A stretch of 64,000 nt of DNA from Phylloscopus collybita (lineage: Eukaryota; Chordata; Aves; Passeriformes; Phylloscopidae). Positions 1-9,364 of the stretch are shown here, in pieces. The notes beneath the pieces were generated by a model. That model ran no database searches. It was not told where the DNA came from and saw only the letters and a program-made list of their open reading frames with translations. The position numbers were made by a program, and so were the translations under genes. The first letter of the stretch is position 1; each line of letters begins with the position of its first letter. Location: assembly GCA_027886175.1 (NCBI GenBank), contig JAJNNQ010000075.1:59908001-59972000 (forward strand), read 5' to 3'.

Positions 1-14
1 CTGCCTTCAACCTT

Positions 15-370
15 AAAAACAGAAGGGTGAGATGTGGGGACTGACAGTGGTCAGAAAAATAGATTTTAGACTCCAGGCAGTGGCTTGGGGCCTCTGAGAA
101 AGCTAAGCACACAACACTCTCATTCTGGCCTGGGAAATCGTAAGGAGGAGCCCAAAATAATCCCTGTAAACAATCCCTGTAGACGACCTCCTCCTGACAC
201 CTGGTGTTTTCCAACTTGTTTACTGGCAAAGATGTTTACAAAGAGGTGTAGGCTCTAAACGACCAATCCTATTCATTGCACCGAAACTCTGTATGAAAGA
301 GTCTGTCTTTCAATAAACTTTGCTAGATGCCCTCCAAGAGGATTGGAGTCTACAATACAAGATCGTAACA
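15..370 (+). mobile_element. Polypurine tract and 3' LTR of an endogenous retrovirus; provirus body lies left of the window
   Basis: A purine-rich run (15-32) stops exactly at a TGTGGGGAC start (33), the expected arrangement of a retroviral polypurine tract and LTR. The LTR is about 338 bp and probably ends in GTAACA at 370. It contains a TATA-like CTGTATGAAAG near 289 and a polyadenylation signal AATAAA at 312-317, so U3-R-U5 reads on the + strand. The bases before 15 would then be internal proviral sequence. The right duplication would start at 371, and its partner is outside the window. No retroviral reading frame is visible here. The family is not identified. Confidence 0.6.
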
Positions 371-3300
371 ATACAAGAGAATGCATTTCTTGTTTTCTTT
401 TGCTTCTCTATGACCTTTACTTTATTGAATTGCCTTTATGTTATCCCACAAGCTTCCTTCCCTCTTACTTTCTCCCGCCAGCCCCTGTGCTGCTGAGAAT
501 GGGAGTGATAGAGCAGTATGGTGGGTGCATGGCATCCAGCCAAAGTCATGCATCACAATTAAAAACTGTACTATTCAAATTGTCACTGATAATGACCTGA
601 AAAGTCTACCCAGCTGCTCTGTGGACATCCTTCTTCAGTGAACTCTGGTGTCTTAATCTTCTCTTATTCTCACAATTCAATTCCAGACACTTCAGCTTCG
701 ATTCAAACAAGCTTGGCACATTGTGGATGCACAGTATCTGCTAGCTAACTAATACTTATCTTTTAACATTATGAATATAAAAGATGTAATTCTGAATATT
801 TTTTAAAATCCAAATATTAAAAACACATCATTAATTTTACTTGGGCAAAATAGAATTAAACCCACTGACACTGAATTGATAACAAATGCATTGATTTATA
901 GGTTTAATGACTCTCTGGAAATCCACTAAAAGCATTGTAGGATCCTTTGTATAACTGATTTATGTAGTCTTTCATTCAATACAATATATTAGGTGCACAT
1001 TATTGATAGCTTCCAGCATAAAATAGTGTATACTGGTGCTTTCATTCAATATTGCAGACTGAATACCCACTAAGTGCAAAAAGGGATGGTTTCTTCCTAG
1101 CAAAATAAATCAGAAACTGATTTATAGAGAGAGTATAGATATATAGTATAGTAAATATTTATGTTCTAGTATTTTTACTTAAAATGCTTATTTGTAAAAT
1201 CAATTATTCAAAAGACACTCAATATATATAAAAAAGACATCCATAAAAAAGACATTATATGTGAAGTACCACAGGCTCATACAGATAATACATTTTTACT
1301 TAGAATGCTTATTTGTAAAATCAATTTACAAAAAATCATTATTAAAAAGACACTGGATCTGAAATATTGTGGGCTCATACAGATAATACATGTAATGAAT
1401 TTAAGTATCAAAGTTGGTGCTATCTTGTTTCTTTATCTTACTGCAGAAAATACTTTAGCACATATATTTAGCGCAAGATTACTAAATTCTCCAACCACTT
1501 GTAAAATATTTATGAAAGCTTTTTACCACATTCACTGTGCCTTAGAATGATATTCACCTGTATCATAGTTGTGCCCTGAATATGTCTGGGGCAGCTCTTG
1601 AGTAGTCTCAAAGCTCACCATCCAATTCTTCCTTCCTTTACCATCCACTCTTTCAAAAGTTAATTAAAACATCACTCATTGCTACTAAAGAAGGCAGCCA
1701 TGCCTTCATTTTAATGACAAAGTAGTAACCTAGCTTTAATTATAAGCCATATAGCAAATTATAGCAATACCCTGAAGTATTTATCACCAAATAACATCCC
1801 ACAAGACATAACATAAGACATTACCTAATTGCATCTGGCAGAACTCTCATCCCAAATAACTTACAATCTCTCTGCTCCTTGGACTGTCCCACTTCCTCTC
1901 TGCTTTTATTCAGTGGCTTGTTTTAAGTTCTGACATTTAATCTCTTTAGGACTATTAAAAAACAAAACAAATAACAAAAAACCCCCAACAACCAGAACCG
2001 CAGCCCCCCCCCATCTGGTAGCTGTCTTTGGATACTTTAATAACAATAAACATGAAAACTTCTCTTTCTCTGTGCCAACTTTTCTGAAGAATGCATTGTG
2101 GTTAAATAAACAGATGTTTTTTGTTCAGTAAAAGTGAAATATTAACATATTAAAAGTGCCATGGATAGCTGTGGATTCTCAACACTTTTCATTTCTGACA
2201 TAGTTTTTGATTGTCATATGTTTTCAATTTGTACTTATTTAAAACCTTGCCTCTCTTTGCAGCAGAATGAAATTTGGCTTCACTGATTGCCTCAATGTTA
2301 TCAGTGCCGCCCAGATATTTCTTTCCAAAGCCCACATGCTGCTGGTGCTTTTTTATTTGTCCTGTGCTCAGACAAATAAACAAAATTCAACTAAAAGGAT
2401 CAGACTAACATTATTCCATGTTTTTTTGAAGTTGAATGGCATATTTATTGCAAGTGACTCATTTGCTGGCAAAGCACAATACTGATAAAGAGACAGGAAC
2501 AACTTGACTGAATCCTCAGGTTGCTTAGAAGTCTTCACAATATTGTCAAAATTAAGCTTGGAGAAAAGATAAACATGCCTTTTCAAAAAATCTGAGTGTT
2601 TGTGAAAAAGTGTCCTGATGACTAGAAAAGGCAGGCTGTGTGTCTCCTCTTGCTGATACATCTCCTATCTGATAAAAGAGAACCTGGTGATAGCCTAACT
2701 GAAAAGGGCTGGCTATGCAAGGTGGCCCCATCTAATATTTTTACAGTCATCTCATACAGGTTCTCAAGGGCAGTATCAGTCTCGTTTTTATCATGAAGCT
2801 GATTGAACAATTCCTTAGGGACTAAAGATTTTTTTTTTTCCCTAGAAAACTGTGGTGGGAGAGAACATAATATAAAATACATCCTTTCATTCTCTTTTCC
2901 CTCACCTGAGAAGCATAAATAAGAAAAATTCCCCAAATGTGACTTTCAGACTTTTTGTGATGTATGCCATATGAAATCAAATATGTTTTCTCATTTCTGC
3001 CATTTTTTAATAATATATTCACGTTTCTGCTCTGGACAGCACTGCTGAGATTTGGACATGCTTTCTGCATTCCAGTTACTCCTCCAGCTGCCGTAAAATG
3101 CACCTTTATCAAATCTGAACACAATATCATTGTCATTTCAGAAAACACATAATCTGCTTAACCAGTTTTGTAGTAGCTCACTGATAGATTTCTGAGTACA
3201 TGTGAAAAATTGTGATTGTTTTTATGATTGGGCTAGGGGATTTGCTAACATAATTTATGTCATCACTGCATGAAGAAGTGATTTTTTTTTTCTCCTTCTT

Positions 3301-3398
3301 TAGTACATACAAATAGTAACATTTTTAAAAACAGAAAACTTTTTCTTCCAAAGAACCATGCACTAACCAAGCCAAAACTGCTAGAGGTGAGATCCTCA
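371..3398. other. Gene-free AT-rich intergenic stretch
   Basis: No coding exon that I can recognise on either strand. It contains a roughly 120-bp imperfect tandem duplication (1171-1391), annotated separately. A short homocytosine/A-rich low-complexity patch lies around 1960-2012. A protein-like minus-strand stretch at 2189-2383 was considered and not accepted. Confidence 0.6.
1171..1391. repeat. Imperfect tandem duplication, unit about 100-120 bp
   Basis: Copy 1 (about 1171-1290) and copy 2 (1291-1391) share, in the same order, the start ATTTTTACTTA, then TGCTTATTTGTAAAATCAAT, an AAAGACACT block, and the end GGCTCATACAGATAATACAT. Copy 2 lacks part of the middle A-rich segment. Confidence 0.8.
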
Positions 3399-3404
3399 CC
3401 TCAC

Positions 3405-4520
3405 TGTAGTGGTGCCTTATTTTATTTGTCTTTAATTGTTAATGGCTTGTTCTACGTACCCCGGGTTGGTTCCCAGTTTGGTTTATCCCACCGCTGTGTC
3501 CCCTGTCAATCTGTTCTGTTCTATGTCAATCCCTGTTCCTCCTGCCCCGGGACCCTGTCAATCCTGACACTGTCTCTCCCCTGCCGCTGGAAAGTTCCGG
3601 GAAGGGCGTCAAGTGATTGGCCAGGATGTCGGGGGTCCGCCCCCTCCCCAGGGGATTTGTCCCCTCTCCTGTCTCTCACTTCTGGAGCGACTCCCTGATT
3701 GGTTCCTTTCCCCTCTTCCCTGGTATTAAAGCAACAGGCATGGGGCAGTCCTCTCCTTTGCCTGGGGAGACTTTGTGCGGTGACATTGCCTTCTGCTCAG
3801 GGATTCCAACAAACCTCATTGATAAACCCCCGTGTGCTGGTTTGAAAGCAAAACCAGTGAAAAACTCCAAGTCAGAAACACAATTTAATAAGAGGAAAAG
3901 AAAAGAAATAAAAGAAAGTAAAATAAAATAATAGTACAAAAAAAACCACCACTGACAGAGTCAGAATACAACCTGAACACCCTGTTAGTTAGGGTGGTAG
4001 TGTCAGTCCAGATGAGATGTTCTTGTCAAAGCAGTGATTCCTGTAGAAACGTCTGGTAGCTCTTGTCTCCTCTGAGAGTCCAGTGGATAGAAGCTCCCCG
4101 TGATGTCTCAAACCATGGATTATATCCAGGTGGGAATGCTTGGCTCCTCCCCCCTGGGCGGAGCATCTCACAATGGGATGATCTCATTCTATGAGTCATG
4201 CAGTGGGTCCTTGATGGCCCATTAAACAGAGATAACTCCCAGAGAAAGTTATCTATGAGTCATGTGGCAAGGCATTGTTAGGCTCGTTAACAGAAGATAA
4301 GGAAAACACTGCCCCACCTTGGCTCCAACGGCTCATGGGGATAGAATACATACCTTGGGCACAATTTTACATTGTAACCTAGGACACCCCGCAAAGGCCT
4401 CCTTTCGTCATTTCCTTCGCCATAGTCACACTGCTGCTGAAAGGACCCGGCGGAGCGGCGGCGGCGCAGGTAAGCCCAAGCAGGCGGGAGAGAGCGTCTC
4501 CCGGAGCCCCCGTGGCTTCA
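3405..4520 (+). mobile_element. Solo LTR (outer), interrupted by a second LTR, with 6-bp target-site duplication
   Basis: The element starts TGTAGTGG at 3405 and ends CTTCA at 4520, and is flanked on both sides by CCTCAC (3399-3404 and 4521-4526). Without the nested insertion at 3833-4386 and its extra target-site copy, it is about 560 bp. It looks like U3-R-U5: CCAAT-like ATTGG motifs, a GATAAA signal near 3821 and a GC-rich U5. A 6-bp duplication with TG...CA ends is typical of alpha/beta-type (ERVK-like) integration. It reads on the + strand. No internal gene remains. Confidence 0.75.
3833..4386 (-). mobile_element. Solo LTR (inner), nested in the outer LTR, with 5-bp target-site duplication
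   Basis: The element runs from TGTGCTGG (3833) to TAGGACA (4386), 554 bp. CCCCG flanks it on both sides (3828-3832 and 4387-4391). A reversed ATTAAA-type polyadenylation signal near 3883 suggests it reads on the minus strand. I recognise the overall sequence as a common passerine LTR, from memory and without a search. It is younger than the outer LTR, which it splits. Confidence 0.8.
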
Positions 4521-4537
4521 CCTCACACACGCTAAGG

Positions 4538-5380
4538 TGTGAAGTTATATGAATCAGAGAAAATTAAAAAGAAGTAAAATATCTCCTCTCTCTCGGGGTC
4601 TCTGCTTGCCCGAGAATGATGGATGGGCACTGCCCCTGGTCCTTCGGGAAGCCCCGAGCCGCCCACAGAAAAGACGAGGAGTCTTCAGATGTTCTTTTTC
4701 TGGGTTTTCCTCCTTGTTTATTTTATCTTATCTCTACAATTCTCTCTGAGCTCTGCCAAGGTCTGGACAGCACAGGCAACAGGCGACGACTGCCCGCCTG
4801 CCCACGGGTCGTCATCTTATATACAGATAATTACGTGCACATTATTTACAATTGTGACCCAATGCATATACTCGACACTAGACAGGTATTTTCTACTTTA
4901 ACCCAATCCCTCTAAATCTACTTCATGTCGTCACCACTGTGCAAGATGGAGACAAAGAAGAAGGAGAAGACTCTAGGGTAACGCCCAGAATCCTCCATCT
5001 TGTCTCTGGTCCTTCTTATCTTAAAACCCCTAACGTGAAAATATTATTACTTTCTACTACTTTCAAGGCCTTGCAATTCTTCCCATAGTGTTGGTAATCT
5101 TTCCCATGGACTATAATCGAGACCCCTGCCTGTCTGGGGTCCATGCCAGGGTCTGCAACCCCCCTGCACATATCTCCGACCCCCCTGTACAGGTTTTAAA
5201 CCCCCCTGTACAGGTTTCTGCTTGTCCAGGGTTTCCAAAGGAATACCCTGGACTCCTACACTCTCTGCAGGTCTAAGGTGGAGAAAAAGATAAGATCTTT
5301 GTATCTTAGATCTCATTTGCCATATACACAAGCTGTTATCTGGAAAGCTAACAGCTTGCAGAGACTGTTTTCTCTTCGCA
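4538..5380 (-). mobile_element. LTR-like retroelement fragment, ends uncertain
   Basis: Directly after the outer solo LTR lies about 0.8 kb of moderately GC-rich sequence that resembles a bird LTR in reverse orientation, with a TTTATT (reverse AATAAA) near 4718. Candidate ends are TGTGAAG at 4538 and CTTCGCA at 5380, which are inverted with one mismatch. No convincing target-site duplication was found. It contains a short minisatellite (5158-5222). The element is inferred from resemblance only. Confidence 0.45.
5158..5222. repeat. Short minisatellite with CCCCCCTG(C/T)ACA core
   Basis: Three tandem units of about 22-24 bp, each with a run of C followed by TGCACA or TGTACAGGTTT. It lies inside the LTR-like fragment. 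Confidence 0.7.
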
Positions 5381-5745
5381 GCCAGCATTGCCTTTGGTAA
5401 AATAAACTCAGAAACAAATTTTGGAAGTGCACTGTGCCCAGAGCCCCTATAGGATCAGGAATTCAAAGCACCTCTAGCTGACCAACATACACATTTGTCA
5501 CTGGTGTGGTGCAATGAAGACGACCTGATAAAGATGACACCATGACAGTTTTTCCTTTGCATTGGCTGCTGAACAGATAGAAACTGTTTACTGTGGTCAA
5601 CTCCCTTCTGCCAGTGATGCAGATAATGGTAATTCTGTTATAGATACAAAAACAAAGTTGAAACTTTTTAGTGGTTGTGCTTGTATACTAGCTGTATGTT
5701 TCAATTTTTGTTTGTAACTAGTTCTAAGTTGTTAAAGATACTTGA

Positions 5746-6080
5746 TGTCCCTGTGGGACACAATGAATGAGACACGGACTCGTGATTTAGAAGGCTGATG
5801 CTCTGAAAAGGGCATCATTTATTTATTTATTTATTTATTTATTTATTTTATTCTCAGAACTTATTTTTATACTTTTTACAATGTGCCCACCTAAGAGGTG
5901 GGATTCTTGGACTCATTGGCCACATCAAGGGTTAACAAGCAAAGTCCCTCCTTAGGAGAGGGAAAAGTGAAAAACAAGATAGTTTACAGAGAGTGACTTT
6001 GTTTACTGTCTCAAATCCCTGGGAAAGAATTTAAGAAAAACCCAAACATGGCAAACAGTGACTACAACTTACTGTTGTAA
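5746..6080 (-). mobile_element. LTR-like element, 5' part, interrupted by a younger solo LTR
   Basis: It begins with the palindromic TGTCCCTGTGGGACA at 5746. The stretch has a reversed polyadenylation signal in the (TTTA)n run near 5820-5850, and it resembles a bird LTR read on the minus strand. It is cut at 6080 by the LTR at 6081-6615 and may resume after 6621. I could not fix its far end or a duplication. Confidence 0.45.
5817..5852. repeat. (ATTT)n microsatellite
   Basis: About nine ATTT units in a row, inside the LTR-like element. Confidence 0.9.
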
Positions 6081-6615
6081 TGTTGTTCAATAGTTGTTAG
6101 ATATTGTTACAAGATTTTAGTTAAGATGTTTGTAAGAGTTCTGTGCAGCTGCCTCCCCGAATCTAGTTAAAGGCACAACACCAAAGAAAAGGGGAATCTT
6201 CCACCCTTCTCCAAACAACTCAAAACTGAGACCACCACCCAGCCCTTTCATTGGAAGACACGACCACCCAATCAAAACAGGGCGGGAAGAAATGATTGGT
6301 GTAGAGAGCACCCCACTAACAGCCAATGAGAGCCCGAAGAATGCACCAATCAGGGAAAGGATCCAAAACTGACCAATCCCTGAGGGGACTGAGGCTTTAA
6401 AGGGGACTGACCACGCTCAGTGAGGGAGCTTCGCCCTCAGGAACCAGACTGTCCTGAGGGGTGGCCCATGCACACGTTTTTGTTACTCTGACTTGCCGTG
6501 CGGGGCTGGGACTAGCCCAGCCTCCTGTTCCTGTAGCCGGTTTTACAACAATAAACGATTGGCCTTTCCTTTTTAACATCTTTGGATTTATGGCCTCGTC
6601 ATTAAACTTGCAACA
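6081..6615 (+). mobile_element. Solo LTR with 6-bp target-site duplication TTGTAA
   Basis: The 535-bp element has matching inverted ends, TGTTG at 6081 and CAACA at 6615. It is flanked by TTGTAA on the left (6075-6080) and right (6616-6621). Inside are several CCAAT/ATTGG boxes (6250-6380), a TTTAAAG promoter-like box near 6393 and AATAAA near 6550, in the order of a + strand U3-R-U5. No internal region remains, so the provirus was reduced by LTR-LTR recombination. Confidence 0.85.
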
Positions 6616-6621
6616 TTGTAA

Positions 6622-8780
6622 CAATTCCACAGGCAAATCAAAGCTGTATTTTGTCTTCATTTTCATCTGACATATGAGTTGGTCTGTTGTACACCAGGCA
6701 GTCATTTACTACTCATTTTCCTTTATTGATGTGTAAGAGTAGAAGCATAAAGTGATCCTCAAATGTAGCTAAAGTGAGGCAACAGCTGCCATTGTGACCA
6801 CAGCAGCAGCACAACCACGGAAATCAAGGTTTCATTCATCTTTGAGCCAGCATACTGTAGAAAGTATCCTTAAAATGGAACTCTGTTGTAGTTAAAGAAA
6901 GGCACTGATTTGTCTGCATGGGGATTAACAGGGACAAAAGCTGTCCTTAGCAAACAGCAACAGAACAGTAAAGTCTTTCTTACTCATTTGCATTCAAGGG
7001 CTTTTCCCGACACCATGTCTTGGAAACAATTTGCAAAATAGTCTTTCCAACATGCTTTTTGATATTTCTCTCTCTGAATTATTACTAACAAAACAAGCAT
7101 AACAAAGTGCTGCTGTCCAGAGCAAGAGGAAAGCCAAGGAATTAGATTTATTTGTAAAATGGAGAAGGGTAATTGATAGTGTGGATAGGTATTTTTTATA
7201 AGCATTTATTAATTCATAAACTTATTCATAAATATATCTCATCCCATCTTTCCACAATAGCTGATGTCTCCATTTTCTTCTGGAAACCCCTGCAGGTTCC
7301 GTTATAAGAAACATAAATAATATGTTTTAATGAGATATGGATTGATTATGTTGGGCATGCTGACATTTTCATCCATCATTCTAGATGTTGTTTAATGACG
7401 GATTACCAGCCCGCAATTCCTCTGATAAGAGATTAAATAAAACAGCAGGCTGTTTCAGCAGACTAGTCCAAGGAGATGACAGTAAATATGTTCAATTATC
7501 GTATCAACAATCTGGTTTTCACTAATAAGGATATTATTATTTCATTTAGACTTGTTCAGGCATCATAGATTATTTTATTTCAGTCAGTCAATAGGAACAA
7601 GTGCAGTATTTTATTCTCAGAGTTGCAAAGAACAAGCTTTGAGAGAGAACAGTACATGCAGCTCAGCAGGCTTCAAGCAGACAGAAGAAAGCTACCAATC
7701 CCCTTTCAAACCAAAAATACATCGTGAAAGAACATTTTGTTTTCAACCCAGTTAACTAACCTGAAAAGCCTCAACCAAAGGATGCTGTCTGAGAAGCTGA
7801 TCTGTTGAAAACAGGATCTTCTGTGTTTTGTGTTCACCTTGGTTCTGTTGTATATTTATAATTAAGATCATTCTGACTATTTCTTGGCCTGAAAAATTGG
7901 ACTGCAAATAACTGCAACAAAAAAAAAACAACCTTCTTTTTTCCTTGTTTCATGCTCATAAAGCAGAAAGCATGCAGAGTTTATTAACAGAAGCCTAATG
8001 CAGAGAGTTTTCTTTGCCAGCCAGCCCTAATAAACGCCCCCTCCCAGCAATCTGATCAAAACTGTTACGTTTCACTCAGTGCCCTCCTTCTCCTCAGAAT
8101 GTTTTGGAATGGCAGGTAATACTACAATATGGAGCATGTCCAGTGCCCAGCAAAGCCACATGGACATGGGGGAACATTTAATAGCTGAGTATATTTCAAT
8201 CTTCTGTCCCAGACTGCAAACAAGAGGAGCAAGGTGGTCTGTGGAAAATACATCACACATACGTGAATGATCCCTGTTGCTTTACCAGCTACTTTTCTGC
8301 AAAATAAGGAAATATTAAAATACTGTTTCCTCCACTCTCTAAACACCAGAAAGGTGACAACCTTTCAGGCTGTATCTGTTCCTTGCAAAGTTTTTCCAAC
8401 TCTGCTCCAAAACCTACTTACCAAGTTTTCGTGGACCTGACTCTTTGCTTATGGGTGTCCCTCGCTGTCAATAAAATAAGATTTTCCTCAAAAGAAAAAG
8501 CAAGAACACAAGATCACTTATACTCAAGTTGTGGAAACTGTGTACTGAAGTTTTAGGGGTTAGATGAAGAGATGTGTGGAGCATGGAATTTATTTCTTCC
8601 TGAGTGTTACCACTAGGAGCCAGTGAAGAAGTGAAAGCTGCTGAGATGAAATGGAATTTTTGCTCAAGTAAAAAAATTTTCTTCCTGACTCTCTCCTGGC
8701 TCGTGGCTGATCAGATAAGCTTTGATATGACAGACCAAAACAAGGACATGGTACAGTCCATGATGGTGTCATCATGAAAG
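6622..8780. other. Gene-free intergenic stretch
   Basis: No coding exon supported. The part around 7260-7500, with several TAAT and GATA-like motifs and balanced composition, could be a conserved noncoding element. This cannot be judged without an alignment. Confidence 0.5.
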
Positions 8781-8786
8781 GATAAC

Positions 8787-9358
8787 TGTAGTTACGTATA
8801 ATTTTGTGTTTTAATACCATATGGTTTGTTCCTTTCCCCGCCCCGGGTTGTTGGTTTAGCCTAAGTTGTACCCATCCATTAAACTGTCAGTCTTCCCTGA
8901 TACCTGAATTATTCCCCAATGTTCTCTGTCAATCCTCCCTTGTACCAGCCCCTGCATGGACCTCCTCCTTGGGAATGCCCTATTCTTCCAGGCTCCATTG
9001 GTTTGTTTATATTAATCTCCTCCCATTAGCCTCCCCATTGGTTTGGTTTGTGCCCTGTACACCCCACCTTGTGTCCCTCCCCAGGTTTCTCCCTATTGGC
9101 CCCTCTACCCTAAACTCCACCCTGATTCTCCTCCTCAAAACCCACTCTCCTGCCTGTGCGTGGGTCCTCGCCCCTGCTCTGTGTTGGAGTTATTTTATGA
9201 TTTATGTTGCCTTAATAAACGATTTTCTTGGACTGGGATGCGAGGGCTGCTTCACTCCTTTCTGCACTGATCCTGCAGTGACTGCTTGGGACTCTGGGGA
9301 CCCTGGGGGTTGTGTCACTCCCCAGACAAGTGCCTTATCATCAGGCACACAGCCATGG
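8787..9358 (+). mobile_element. Probable solo LTR, related in layout to the outer LTR at 3405
   Basis: Starts TGTAGTTACG at 8787. It shows pyrimidine-rich U3, several CCATTGG boxes (8995-9040, 9090), AATAAA near 9214 and a GC-rich U5. GGATAAC occurs immediately before the start (8780-8786) and again at 9358-9364, suggesting a 6-7 bp duplication, but the expected terminal CA is missing (the sequence reads CCATGG). The 197-codon open frame across it is therefore LTR sequence and not a gene. Confidence 0.65.
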
Positions 9359-9364
9359 GATAAC

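Noticed and set aside
2189..2383. Minus-strand frame with protein-like KKHQQHVGFGKKYLGG
   Set aside because: The sequence looks plausible and has an acceptor-like site upstream, but there is no family recognition, no good donor and no partner exon. The expected neighbour KIAA0319 does not have this sequence as far as I recall.
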